Assembly (NCBI GenBank): GCA_030949825.1
Contig: JAUZSC010000024.1
Location: 1-33,291, forward strand
DNA: 33,291 nt
Direction of reading: 5' to 3'
DNA from: Sulfurimonas sp.
Lineage (GTDB): Bacteria; Campylobacterota; Campylobacteria; Campylobacterales; Sulfurimonadaceae
Below the pieces are notes generated by a model. The model was not told the origin of the DNA. It saw only the letters and a program-made list of their open reading frames with translations, and did not search any database. Of the stretch, positions 1 through 8,092 are shown in pieces (within the stretch, counting starts at the first letter, position 1; the number at the start of each line of letters is the position of its first letter). A program made the position numbers and the translations under genes.

Positions 1-109
1 CCAACTTCATCATTTTCCAAGCAGAAATCCACTAAATCCTCAAATTTGACAATTCTTTTGGATATTAAACCACTTGTTTTAGGAAATCACCTTTCAAATA
101 TACTAATGT
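1..109. other. Unassigned left edge before the first insertion sequence
   Basis: No complete gene is visible here. The minus strand has an open stretch running off the left edge that ends in the residues ENDEVG. This resembles the DDEVG found in the IS630-type remnant near position 3150, so it may be an edge of another mobile-element remnant. The similarity spans only about 13 bases and nothing firmer can be said. Confidence 0.25.
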
Positions 110-169
110 GGTACCCGAATACAATATTATTTAAGTTTATATTAATGCTTAATTTGCTACAATCTTCGC

Positions 170-452
170 ATGTACATAATTAAAACAATCTCTAAGAGCA
201 AAAAGACTCAACTCAGAACTATTACACTTATAGATTAATGGAATCCATAAGAGTTGGTAAAAAGGTGAAGAAAAAGAACTCTCCTTAATTTAGGAAGTGA
301 TTTTAATGTAAAACAAGAAGATTGGGCTACTTTATCCAAAAGAGTAGATGAGATTATCAAACAGGCTCCAAGTCTGTTTACACTAGATAAAGATTTAGAA
401 ACAATCGTACAACACTATGCTCTAAAAATCATATCAGCACAAGCAGTAGTAA
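170..452 (+). pseudogene. IS1634-family transposase, 5' part (split by IS630 insertion)
   Basis: This is the N-terminal part of a DDE transposase. It starts at ATG 170 (MYIIKTISKSKKTQLRT), then runs through two frameshifts near 220-235 and 285. It continues with ESIRVGKKVKKK, LLNLGSDFNVKQEDW and an alpha-helical stretch ending KIISAQAV. The coding sequence stops at the TA dinucleotide 451-452, where the IS630 element enters, and resumes at 1514. The N-terminal KSKKTQLR and ESIRVGKK segments are typical of IS1634-family transposases. It is clearly inactive. Confidence 0.65.
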
Positions 453-1513
453 GTGCCTAACCAAAATTAATGACATAAAACTGGATTGAAAAATGCTTAG
501 AGAAATATATGAGATATATAAGCCTAAAACAAGAAGTAATACAGCAATTACAAGAAGTTATAAAAACAAATAAAAAACATAAGAGTAGAATGAGAGCTCA
601 AGCACTTCTATTGAGTAATCAAGGGAAAAAAGTTCAAGAAATAGTAGAAATAATTGGATATTCACAAAGAACACTCTATCGGTGGTTTGATAGATTTAAT
701 CAAGATAATATAAGTACAGTTCATGAGTTGGCAGGTAGAGGGAGAAAGCCTAAATTAACAATAGCTAAACATGAGTCTTCAATCAAGATGTATATAAAAA
801 ACTATAATGTAAATGAGATTCTATTAGCCTTAGAAAAAGAGTTCACTACTCTTGAAGTAAGCAAACGAACTTTAAAAAGATTTTTTAGAAAGATTGGTCT
901 TAGCTATAAGAGAGCTAAAAAGGTCATTATGAAAAATAGTAAATGGAAAAACTATTTCGATAAGTTTATTCAGCTTAAAATGCTTAGAGAATGGGTAAAA
1001 GAAGGACTTTGTGAACTCTCCTTTTATGATGAAAGTGGTTTTTCACTTAATTCAAATATTCCGTATAGATGGTCGGCAGTTGGGACACCTGCACTTATCC
1101 CATCAATAAGATTTACAAAAAGAATTAATGTACTTGGATTTCTTAATACAGATAAAAAAGTGTATTTTATAAAATGCTTACTGGAAAAGTTGATACTGAT
1201 GTTGTTATAGGTTTTTTGATGAATTTGCTAAACAAATTAAAAAAACAACTATCTGTGTATTAGATAACGCCTCAACTCACACTAGTAAAAAGTTTAAAGC
1301 TAAGCTTCAAGAATGGAAAGAGTTAGGACTACATATATTATACTTGCCACCTTACTCCCCAGAGCTAAATCCTATTGAGATGCTCTGGAGAGAAATGAAA
1401 TATACATGGACGGATTTGAATGCTATGGACTCATTTGATAACTTTCATGAGCACATTAAAAAAATGCTTGATGGCTTCGGTTCAGAATATGACATTAATT
1501 TTGGTTAGGCACT
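453..1513 (+). mobile_element. IS630-family insertion sequence (1061 bp) with 21-bp perfect TIRs and TA duplication
   Basis: Both ends read AGTGCCTAACCAAAATTAAT inward (453-473 on plus, 1513-1493 on minus), a perfect 21-bp inverted repeat. The element is flanked by TA on each side (451-452 and 1514-1515), the duplication IS630/Tc1-mariner elements make. Removing the element and one TA restores the reading direction of the surrounding IS1634 transposase. One transposase gene fills it. Confidence 0.9.
509..1508 (+). pseudogene. IS630-family transposase, frameshifted
   Basis: The DDE transposase belongs to the IS630 element. The N-terminal helix-turn-helix region includes EIVEIIGYSQRTLYRWFDRF, followed by a second winged-helix-like segment (KRTLKRFFRKIGLSYKR). 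The first catalytic Asp is in SFYDESGF, the second in VCVLDNASTHTS-like context near 1255-1285, and the Glu in PPYSPELNPIEMLWREMK (about 1350-1400). The frame breaks near 1172 (one base missing in an A run) and again near 1217 (one T missing in a T run), so the uninterrupted frame ends at 1210. The true protein would end at TAG 1506-1508, inside the right terminal repeat region. As written it is inactive, unless the two homopolymer indels are sequencing errors. Confidence 0.85.
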
Positions 1514-3078
1514 TAGATACAACTCTTAATGATGAAGATAGATACAAAGAGATAGATACAACTACAATAAAAAATAGTGATATAAAAGATATAGGTATAG
1601 AGAATATACTTTATGAAACAATCAAAGAGTTAAAACTAGATGCTAAACTAAAAGAGTTAGGTTTTACAAATATTCAATACAATAGTGCAATAGGCACTCT
1701 AATAGCAAAGATTGCTAATCCTAGTAGTGAAGCTAAAGCTTATGATTACTTATGTAATACAAGTGCTATTAATGAGCTTATAGGGTGTGATTATAATAAG
1801 ATATCTTCTAATAGTATCTATAGAATATCCGATAAGCTTTTAGCTCATAAAGATGACTTAGAAAAGCATCTATATACTACCCAAAAAGCAATATTTGAGT
1901 ATGATGAAACAATAACTCTTTATGACCTTACTAACACATACTTTGAAGGTGGTGTTGAGGGAGTAGAGAAAGCTAAAAGAGGAAGAAGTAAGGAAAAAAG
2001 AAGTGATGCTAAAATCATTACTCTAGCAGTAATGATTGATAGTAGTGGGTTTGTAAGAAAGAGTGAGATATTTGATGGGAATATTGGTGAAGCTACAACA
2101 TTTAAAGAGATGTTAGATAAATTGAAAGTTCCTCAAAAAGAAAAAAACCTTTTATCCTCTCATAAATCATTATTGATTATGGATGCTGGTATAGCATCGC
2201 AGGAGAATATTGATTATCTTATTGAGAATAGCTATGAATACCTAGTTGTCAGCAGAAAACGCAATAAACAGTTTGATGAAGAGAAATCAACTCCTGTAAA
2301 ATTAGATAAAAATGACAATGCTATAGTAAGAGCTATGAAGGTTGTCAATGAAGAAACTAAAGAGACTGAGTTATTTATACACTCTACTGCTAGAGAGGCT
2401 AAAGAGGAAGCTATGCAAAAAAGAGTACAAACTCTTTTTATAGAGAAGCTACAATATTTAAAAGATGGACTCTCTCTCAAAAGAAGAACTAAGGCTTATG
2501 ATAAGGTGATAGAGACCATAGGAAGGCTCAAAGAGAAATATCCATCTATATCTCAATACTATTCAACTACTGTCACTAAAGACCCAGATAGCGATAATGC
2601 AATAGATATAACTTGGAGTGAGAAGAAGACACTTGATAATAAAAGTGCTATTAATGGTATCTATTGTCTTAGAACCAATAACCAAACAATGGATGAGAAG
2701 ACTCTATGGAAAAACATATACAACACTTACTGATTTAGAATCAGTATTTAAGAGTTTAAAGTCTGAATTAGGATTAAGACCTATATTTCATCAAACACAG
2801 ACTAGAGTAGATGGGCATCTCTTTATTACTCTTTTAGCTTATAGTATTATCCATACAATAAGGTACAAACTTAAACAAAAGGTATTCACTATAGTTGGGA
2901 TACGATAAGGCATATTCTGAGAAATCAAAAAAGGATTACTACCAGTATGAAGTGTAAAGATGGCTCAACACTCTATATACGACAAAGTTCAGAATTAAAT
3001 GAGAAGCAAAAAGAGATTTATGATGCACTTGAGATTAAATACGGAGCAGGAGATGTTACTAAAACTTTTATAGAATAA
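1514..3078 (+). pseudogene. IS1634-family transposase, 3' part
   Basis: This is the continuation of the split transposase. It includes the family-typical segment around TLYDLTNTYFEGG, the downstream DAGIASQENIDYL and LVVSRKR block, and LYGK/LWKTYTTLTDLESVFKSLKSE-like C-terminal catalytic sequence. The final HLFITLLAYSIIHTIRYKL region is characteristic of IS1634/IS4-type transposases. The frame shifts near 2690-2700 and again near 2880. The C-terminal tail (HILRNQKRITTS to GDVTKTFIE) ends at TAA 3076-3078. An open frame starting at 1420 is an accidental fusion of IS630 3' DNA to this gene and should not be taken as one protein. Confidence 0.8.
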
Positions 3079-3145
3079 TATAGATGTGGTACAGGTAAAA
3101 TATTTTAAAAGGCTTTAAAGCCCTGAATATAGGTCTTTTTTAATT

Positions 3146-3451
3146 TTAGATGATGAAGTTGGGTTAGGAGAAAAAGGTAAATCAGGTATTTTAAAGTCTA
3201 TGCAAACACGAGAAGATTATCTTTGGAATAATGAACACAAGGTTGTTTTTCCATTACACTCCAAAACATTGCTCTTGGCTAAATCAGATTGAGATTTGGT
3301 TTGGTATTTTAATGAAAAAGTAGTTACAAGAGGAACCTTTACATCTAAAGAAAATCTAAAAGAGAAGATATTAGCTTTTATAGATTATTTTAATGAAACA
3401 ATGGCAAAGCCCTTTAAATGGACTTATAGAGGGAAGCCTTTGAGTGAGTAG
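3146..3451 (+). pseudogene. Remnant of a second IS630-type transposase (C-terminal part)
   Basis: The stretch reads LGEKGKSGILKSMQTRED, then after a one-base insertion near 3251 HYTPKHCSWLNQIEIWFGIL and TRGTFTSKENLKEKILAFID, ending NETMAKPFKWTYRGKPLSE before TAG 3449-3451. The HYTPKHCSWLNQIE block is the C-terminal catalytic Glu region of a large IS630-type transposase group. It is distinct from the one at 509-1508. The N-terminal half with the first Asp motifs is absent, so this is a dead fragment. Confidence 0.75.
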
Positions 3452-3487
3452 TTTTTGGGTTAGTTTGTGGGAGTGGTACTAGTTTGA

Positions 3488-3928
3488 TTTAAGATAGCAA
3501 CTAATGAATTAAAAGAGAATGCTGTATCGATTCAAGATGATTCAAAAAATGTACTTTATTCTACATTTATAGTATTGGTTAAATTAGACCACCTTCTTTT
3601 TAAAGCAAATGGATACCGAAGTGTCTTCTTAGATAAAGTAGAAGCAAAATTTGTAGACCATCATAGTTGTCGTTTAGGTAAATGGTATGAAAGTGGACTT
3701 GGTAAAGATGTATTTAGTAAAACTCCAAGTTATTCAAAACTTGACACTCCTCATGCTTTCGTTCACGATAACATTATTAAAGCAGTTTCATGCGTTGAAG
3801 CAGGTACATGTTTAACAGAAGTAGATAATGTTCTAACCTACTTTGATAGAGCAGAAGAAGCAAGTTCTAAAGTGATGATAGTGTTAGATAATATTCTTTT
3901 AGAAGAGAAAATTACTCGCGTATCCTAA
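3488..3928 (+). pseudogene. 3' fragment of a methyl-accepting chemotaxis protein: CZB zinc-binding domain
   Basis: The open frame begins directly after a TGA at 3485. It reads ATNELKENAVSIQDDSKNV, the typical end of a chemoreceptor signalling helix, then a full CZB (chemoreceptor zinc-binding) domain. The zinc-ligand pattern is visible as KLDHLLFK, then DHHSCRLGKWYESG, then TPHAFVHDNI. CZB domains sense zinc or oxidants at the C-terminus of soluble chemoreceptors. The membrane or sensor part and nearly all of the MA signalling domain are missing, and mobile-element debris lies where they should be. TTG at 3575 is a possible but unlikely start. It converges on der with only 6 bp between stops. 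Confidence 0.75.
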
Positions 3929-3934
3929 TGAGAA

Positions 3935-5437
3935 TTACTTCTCACCCTTCTTCTTAGCCTTAAAGTGTACAGGTGTTCCTGTAAAGTTAAATGCTTCTCT
4001 AAGTTTATTTGTAAGGTATCTTCTGTAAGTAAAGTGAAGTCCTGCTGGTTTATTCATAATTATAGCAATCTTTGGTGGTCTTGTTTCATACTGTGTTGCG
4101 TAGTAGATGCGAATTACTTGTCCACGCATCGATGGCAGTTGGTGCCTTCGTAATGCTTTTGCCATTGCTTCATTTAAGTCAGATGTAGAAATTCTTTGTG
4201 AATAGTTCTCGTTAATCTCTAAAATAAGGTCATGAAGTTTATCAACTCTTTGGTGTGTCAAAGCAGAAAGTGTGATAATAGGAGCGTAAGCTAAAAACTT
4301 AAATCTATCACGCACTTCTCTGAGAATTTTATCATGGTCTTCTCGCTTAGCGATATCCCATTTGTTTAAAACGATGATACATCCTAAACGGTTACTATCA
4401 ACAAGTCCTGCTATCTTTTCATCCAAATCCATAAATGGCTCAGAGCCATCTAAAACAACAAGTGCCATATTTGAATTTTCTAGCATCTCTGTTGTACGCA
4501 TAAGCGCGTATTTTTCTATTCCTAAAATCTTACCACGACGACGAAGCCCCGCAGTATCTACAAAGGTGAGTTGTTTGTCTTTATAAACAACGGTCTCATC
4601 GATCGGGTCGATGGTAGTCCCAGCAACAGCACTTACAACACAACGCTCTTCACCAAGAAGAGCATTTAAAAGTGAAGACTTACCAACATTTGTACGACCA
4701 ATAATGGAGATTTTAATGTGATTTATATCCTCTTCATTAAATTCTCTCATCTTATCATTTTGACCAAAGATAGTGTCATCTTCTGTGATTCCATCCATCT
4801 CATCATCATCCCAGTATGTAAAACCATCGTCTTCTTCGTCCATTTGGGCTGCATCCCCAAAGAAGTCTTCATCACTCGTCTCAGGTTCAATGATGTTGAT
4901 GTTATCATCTTCTTCTATTTCTTCTTTATCGTCTTCTTTAACGATGTCAGAATCTGGAACCTTTGAAGCTACCCACTCAAGAAGCTCTACAGTATTACGG
5001 TTATGCGCAACGGAGATGCCGAATATTGCGTCAGTTCCAAACTCATAATAATCCCAAAGTTTTTCTTTCATTTTGTCATTGTCTATTTTATTTACAACGA
5101 GCGCCATATCTTTACCCATAGCTTGAAGTTCATAAAAAAGTTTTTTATCTTCTTCTTGAGGTAAATCTTTTCCATCAACCATGTAAAGAATGATGTCTGC
5201 TTTATATGCAGCTTTGAGTGACATCTCTTTTATTTTGTCAAAGAGTTCACAACCCTTGTCTAATCCACCAGTATCAAGAAGTTGTACTTCTTTGTTGATG
5301 ATAACAGTTGTTCTTCTTTTTACATCACGCGTTGTTCCAGCTTGTTCAGAAGTAATAGCATCTCTTTTTTTAATAAGACGATTAAAAAGAGAAGATTTTC
5401 CAACATTTGGACGACCGATAATGGCGATTTTTTTCAT
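3935..5437 (-). CDS. der: Ribosome-assembly GTPase Der (EngA)
   Basis: Der is an essential GTPase with two tandem G domains and a C-terminal KH-like domain, acting in maturation of the 50S ribosomal subunit. G domain 1 has GRPNVGKSS at residues 8-16, DTGG at 55-58 and NKID at 116-119. G domain 2 has GRTNVGKSS at 247-255, DTAGLRRRGK and NKWD. The C-terminal part holds RRHQLPSMRGQVIRIYYATQ, typical of the KH-like domain. The linker between the G domains (about 164-236) is long and extremely acidic, making the 500-residue protein longer than many Der proteins. The ATG at 5437 is preceded by AAGG. The gene is intact, convergent with the chemoreceptor remnant and divergent from the phosphoribosyltransferase. 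Confidence 0.95.
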   Translation of the reverse strand: MKKIAIIGRPNVGKSSLFNRLIKKRDAITSEQAGTTRDVKRRTTVIINKEVQLLDTGGLDKGCELFDKIKEMSLKAAYKADIILYMVDGKDLPQEEDKKLFYELQAMGKDMALVVNKIDNDKMKEKLWDYYEFGTDAIFGISVAHNRNTVELLEWVASKVPDSDIVKEDDKEEIEEDDNINIIEPETSDEDFFGDAAQMDEEDDGFTYWDDDEMDGITEDDTIFGQNDKMREFNEEDINHIKISIIGRTNVGKSSLLNALLGEERCVVSAVAGTTIDPIDETVVYKDKQLTFVDTAGLRRRGKILGIEKYALMRTTEMLENSNMALVVLDGSEPFMDLDEKIAGLVDSNRLGCIIVLNKWDIAKREDHDKILREVRDRFKFLAYAPIITLSALTHQRVDKLHDLILEINENYSQRISTSDLNEAMAKALRRHQLPSMRGQVIRIYYATQYETRPPKIAIIMNKPAGLHFTYRRYLTNKLREAFNFTGTPVHFKAKKKGEK

Positions 5438-5452
5438 GAGTGACCTTGTGAT

Positions 5453-5478
5453 AAATGTATAATTAAAATGTATAATTA
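5453..5478 (-). repeat. Perfect 2 x 13-bp tandem repeat in the der leader
   Basis: AAATGTATAATTA occurs twice back to back on the plus strand between the der start codon and its presumed -10 box. It lies in the predicted 5' untranslated region of der and could be an operator or chance AT-rich repetition. Confidence 0.6.
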
Positions 5479-5490
5479 AATTATATTAGA

Positions 5491-5496
5491 ATTATA
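5491..5496 (-). promoter_or_regulatory. -10 box for der
   Basis: On the minus strand this reads TATAAT, preceded by TAGC. Transcription starting about 7 nt downstream would give a leader of roughly 47 nt containing the tandem 13-mers and an AAGG ribosome-binding site. No convincing -35 box is seen, which is usual for this phylum. Confidence 0.5.
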
Positions 5497-5535
5497 GCTA
5501 AATAAAAATTATGCAAGATTATATTCTGTTAAGGG

Positions 5536-5541
5536 TATAAT
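5536..5541 (+). promoter_or_regulatory. -10 box placing transcription start at the ATG (leaderless) of the phosphoribosyltransferase gene
   Basis: The sequence GGGTATAAT is followed by exactly 6 nt (CTTTTT) and then the ATG at 5548. With normal sigma-70 spacing the first transcribed base would be the A of the start codon. No Shine-Dalgarno sequence is present between the box and the ATG. The same geometry is found at 8081 and 20916. Confidence 0.6.
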
Positions 5542-5547
5542 CTTTTT

Positions 5548-5991
5548 ATGAAATACTACTCTTATGAAAACTTTAAAAATGACACAAATCTTTTGATACA
5601 AAATGTAAAAAACTATGAACCCCAAGCCATTGTAGGAATTGCTCGTGGTGGTTTAACACTCGCACACGCAATGGCTGAGGGTTTAAATATTCGAGATGTT
5701 CAAACTTTAAGAACTGAACTTTATGATAAACAATCAAAACGAAAAGAAATAACTTTGTTTGGAGAGTGTATTTTTTCCAACATAAACAGAGTTTTAGTTG
5801 TAGATGATATCGCAGATAGTGGAGAAACCTTAGATGCAGTGATGAAGCACTTAAACGCGCAGCATCTCGATGTAGATTTTAAATCTGCGGCACTTTTTTA
5901 TAAAAAAACATCAATACTAAAGCCTGACTTTTGGATAAATGAAGCAAATGATTGGATAGACTTTTTTTGGGAAAGAGATTTTAAACAATAA
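5548..5991 (+). CDS. Purine-type phosphoribosyltransferase
   Basis: This is a type I phosphoribosyltransferase of 147 residues, the size of bacterial xanthine/guanine/hypoxanthine PRTases. The PRPP-binding loop VLVVDDIADSGET is at residues 82-94, and the upstream GIARGGLTLA (30-39) matches the early substrate loop of Gpt-like enzymes. It would attach ribose-5-phosphate from PRPP to a purine base in the cytoplasm for salvage; the exact base cannot be read from the sequence. It ends with an aromatic-rich tail (DWIDFFWERDF), like other xanthine PRTase-like proteins. It appears to be transcribed alone from its own leaderless-type promoter, divergent from der. Confidence 0.8.
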   Translation: MKYYSYENFKNDTNLLIQNVKNYEPQAIVGIARGGLTLAHAMAEGLNIRDVQTLRTELYDKQSKRKEITLFGECIFSNINRVLVVDDIADSGETLDAVMKHLNAQHLDVDFKSAALFYKKTSILKPDFWINEANDWIDFFWERDFKQ

Positions 5992-6003
5992 AATATGCTA
6001 AGA

Positions 6004-6009
6004 TATAAT
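6004..6009 (+). promoter_or_regulatory. -10 box for the gene at 6035
   Basis: GATATAAT lies 25 nt before ATG 6035. The expected transcript would start near 6016 and carry an AAAAGG ribosome-binding site, unlike the leaderless arrangement of the gene before it. Confidence 0.45.
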
Positions 6010-6034
6010 TAAACAATATAAAAGGTTTAGAAAA

Positions 6035-6427
6035 ATGGAAAAATTACTTGATAAAGTAGACTTTGAAAAATACAAAGTATATAGTATCGCTATAGATGTA
6101 ATCTCTAGTGAAGTGTTTGCGGATGGTAAAGAAAATGAAGTAGATGAACATGGTCAGTCTTTAGATGCTGTTTCAGACATAAGGCGTTCGGTTAAGTATT
6201 CGTTTCCTCATGAAAACAGAAAAATCATCAAAACAATAGTCGCTCAAGATGAAAAAGAAGCACATGATGGTACGCTATGTAGAGATATTAACTTGGAATA
6301 TTATCTTCTATTAGACAAAGAAGAAGCAGAAGAATTAGATTTAACCCAACTTCGCGATACCCTTGAAGAAGAATGGCATGCGGGAAGCGATGGCTGTGAT
6401 ATTAAAATCAATCCTTATCAAGCATAA
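6035..6427 (+). CDS. Conserved-looking small acidic protein of unknown function
   Basis: The protein has 130 residues, is rich in Asp and Glu, and has no signal peptide or membrane segment. It begins MEKLLDKVDFEKYKVYSIAI and contains RRSVKYSFPHENRKIIKTIV in the middle. I do not recognise the family. Coding status is supported by a good upstream -10 box and AAAAGG site, and by an uninterrupted frame that fills the gap to the next gene. Its stop codon lies inside a palindrome shared with the convergent gene. A cytoplasmic role is likely; nothing more specific is supportable. Confidence 0.65.
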   Translation: MEKLLDKVDFEKYKVYSIAIDVISSEVFADGKENEVDEHGQSLDAVSDIRRSVKYSFPHENRKIIKTIVAQDEKEAHDGTLCRDINLEYYLLLDKEEAEELDLTQLRDTLEEEWHAGSDGCDIKINPYQA

Positions 6428-6444
6428 GCAAATCTTGCTTATGC
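6422..6444. terminator. Perfect 10-bp palindrome covering the ends of two convergent genes
   Basis: GCATAAGCAA, a 3-nt loop ATC, and its exact complement form a strong hairpin on either strand. Both convergent genes read GCA TAA GCA at their 3' ends within it. It could work as a bidirectional terminator, although neither arm is followed by a U tract, so the terminator label is an inference. Confidence 0.45.
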
Positions 6445-7270
6445 AGCAGGAATCGCAAAAACTGTAATAAAAGCCAATACTACTACTAAAGCACTCATCC
6501 ATATTTTTTGAATGTGTGAAGTTGAAACAAATCCAACAAGAGTAATTAAACTATTTTCATTATATATGCCGTTTAAAAGATGAGTAACAGGCATAGCTAA
6601 AGCAATAAAAATAATATATACAATCGTTGAAATAATTTGAGAGTATTTTGAAGTTTTAATACGTAGTTCAGCACTGTATGTGTTTCGAAGATAACGACTT
6701 GTTTCAAATCCTTGTACTACGATTAACATACCTGCTAATATCGCAACAATTTCGAAGCTAGAGTGCTTTGAAGCTTCAGGCATGATAAAATTAGCGCCTG
6801 AAGTATAAAGTTTGAAGTCATAGATGCCAAAGACGACTACTAGAGTAATAAACAAGGCATATTTTTCAAGAATCTCTAATGGTCTTAATCCGCTTGTCAT
6901 TCCAATAAATGTAATCAAAACAATAATACTTGTAGTTAAAATATTTTCATTCAAATCACTATCTATGCCAATACTACTCAAAGTAAAGGCTGAGAGTATA
7001 TGTAGGTATAAACTCACAGAAACAACATAAGCGACAAGCAAAGCTATATCAGAAAATTTTTCAAGTATAAGTGTTTTTTTACTTGCGGTGGTTTGTAGAA
7101 TTGGTTTAAGATTTTTTATATTAAAGCGTATTATATTCCCAACATTATAAGCTACAAAAGTAATGAGTAGCATGGCGTACATTGCGTATGAACACCATTA
7201 CTAAAAAGCCACTTCCAAAAATGGAAGCCAGAGGTGTGCTTAGAGCAGATGTAAAGTTTTTAAAATTATG
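6439..7270 (-). pseudogene. Polytopic inner-membrane protein, 5' end frameshifted
   Basis: The uninterrupted part (6439-7182, 247 residues) has about seven to eight hydrophobic segments separated by short loops and ends IPAA. Its apparent start MYAMLL is already inside a membrane helix. In another frame upstream (about 7190-7270) is a convincing N-terminus reading NFKNFTSALSTPLASIFGSG and FLVMV, so one or a few bases have been gained or lost near 7190. The N-terminal SIFGSGFL pattern recalls secondary transporters of the YkvI or amino-acid permease type, but the substrate is unknown. No clear start codon remains. It lies directly downstream of the DnaJ-domain gene and overlaps its stop, so the two were probably cotranscribed. 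Confidence 0.6.
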
Positions 7271-7274
7271 CAGC

Positions 7275-8030
7275 TTATTTTCTTTTGTCTTTTATCATCT
7301 CATAGGCTTGGTTGATTTCTTGTGTTTTAGCAGTCGCTTCTTTCATATATGCATCACTTTTTCCTTGTGACTTGATGATATCAGGATGGTATTGGCGTAC
7401 GAGTTTTCTGTAGGCTTTTTTAATTACGCTCATTTCATCATTTTCATTCACCCCTAAAATAGCATAAGCATCTGCAATATTTGTTTTTGGAGTAACATTT
7501 TTCATCATCTTTTCAAATTGGTCAAAAATAGCATGGTATGCATCTGGGTTAAATTCAAAAGCTTCAGCAATAGCTTGCAATATCTCTTCTTCACTTTCAC
7601 TCACTTCCCCATCAACAAAGGCGAGTTGAATTAAAAAGCCCATAAATTGTTGTTGTTTTTGTTTATCTCTTCGTATGACATGTCCCAAGTCTTGAGCTAC
7701 AGCTTCGAGGTTATTTGGAATATCTTTTTGTTCAGCAAAAATATCTTTTAAAATCTGTCTTGTTTTCTCAGGCTCAGGGAAAATAGCTGCAATATCATCA
7801 AACATAATCCCAATAAGCTCAGCTTCTAGGGCATCTATCTTTCCATCAGCCTTAGCAACTTTAGCAACAAGTGCTACAAACATACCAAGTTCACTGTTGC
7901 CAATAGACTCTTTACTTACTTCTATATTTTTAAAAGCTTCTTGAGAATACTCTGTTGTGTATGACGAATAACTTTTAAATATATAATAAAAAACTGCAGC
8001 TAAAACCGCAAATAAAATTATGTTTCCCAT
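7275..8030 (-). CDS. TerB/DnaJ-domain membrane-anchored co-chaperone (DjlA-like)
   Basis: The protein has 251 residues. An N-terminal hydrophobic segment (about residues 3-18) serves as membrane anchor. A TerB-like helical domain follows (about 45-175, with KADGKID and FVDGEVSESEEE acidic loops), then a C-terminal J domain with AYAILGV, KKAYRKLVRQYHPD and the final EINQAYEMI helix. The HPD motif needed to stimulate DnaK ATPase is intact. This domain order matches DjlA. ATG 8030 has an AAGGG ribosome-binding site six bases upstream and a TATAAT promoter at 8061-8056. It is divergent from the EamA transporter gene with overlapping promoters. Confidence 0.85.
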   Translation of the reverse strand: MGNIILFAVLAAVFYYIFKSYSSYTTEYSQEAFKNIEVSKESIGNSELGMFVALVAKVAKADGKIDALEAELIGIMFDDIAAIFPEPEKTRQILKDIFAEQKDIPNNLEAVAQDLGHVIRRDKQKQQQFMGFLIQLAFVDGEVSESEEEILQAIAEAFEFNPDAYHAIFDQFEKMMKNVTPKTNIADAYAILGVNENDEMSVIKKAYRKLVRQYHPDIIKSQGKSDAYMKEATAKTQEINQAYEMIKDKRK

Positions 8031-8055
8031 AAGAACCCTTAAATATTTTTGTATG

Positions 8056-8061
8056 ATTATA
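8056..8061 (-). promoter_or_regulatory. -10 box for the DnaJ-domain gene
   Basis: TATAAT on the minus strand, 25 nt before ATG 8030. The place where its -35 element should be coincides with the plus-strand -10 box at 8081-8086, so the two divergent promoters occupy the same DNA. Confidence 0.5.
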
Positions 8062-8080
8062 CATCAAAGAAGTGAATGGG

Positions 8081-8086
8081 TATAAT
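8081..8086 (+). promoter_or_regulatory. -10 box placing transcription start at the ATG (leaderless) of the EamA gene
   Basis: GGGTATAAT is followed by exactly 6 nt (TCATTT) and ATG 8093. The predicted first base of the transcript is the A of ATG. There is no Shine-Dalgarno sequence. The arrangement nearly copies that at 5536-5550. Confidence 0.6.
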
Positions 8087-8092
8087 TCATTT

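Larger units (their letters stand above)
110..3092 (+). mobile_element. Decayed IS1634-family insertion sequence, interrupted by an IS630-family element
   Basis: The element is defined by a broken transposase reading frame (170-3078) with a nested IS630 element at 453-1513. Without the insert it would be about 1.9 kb, a usual size for IS1634-family elements. The approximate ends rest on a weak imperfect inverted match: GTACC followed shortly by TATTATT at 111-132, and the same order read on the minus strand from 3092 inward. The ends and any target duplication are uncertain. The transposase carries several frameshifts besides the insertion, so the element cannot move on its own. Confidence 0.6.

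Noticed and set aside
1..90. Possible minus-strand IS630-type transposase fragment running off the left edge
   Set aside because: Only about 13 bases resemble the DDEVG region at 3149, and the expected upstream DNxNTH motif is absent.
1420..2733. A 437-codon open frame that looks like one protein
   Set aside because: Its first 30 or so codons are the IS630 transposase tail read in the wrong frame and the right terminal repeat; only the part after about 1516 is real IS1634 transposase.
4773..5048. Ser-rich plus-strand frames opposite der
   Set aside because: They are antisense shadows of the acidic Der linker, with no ribosome-binding site.
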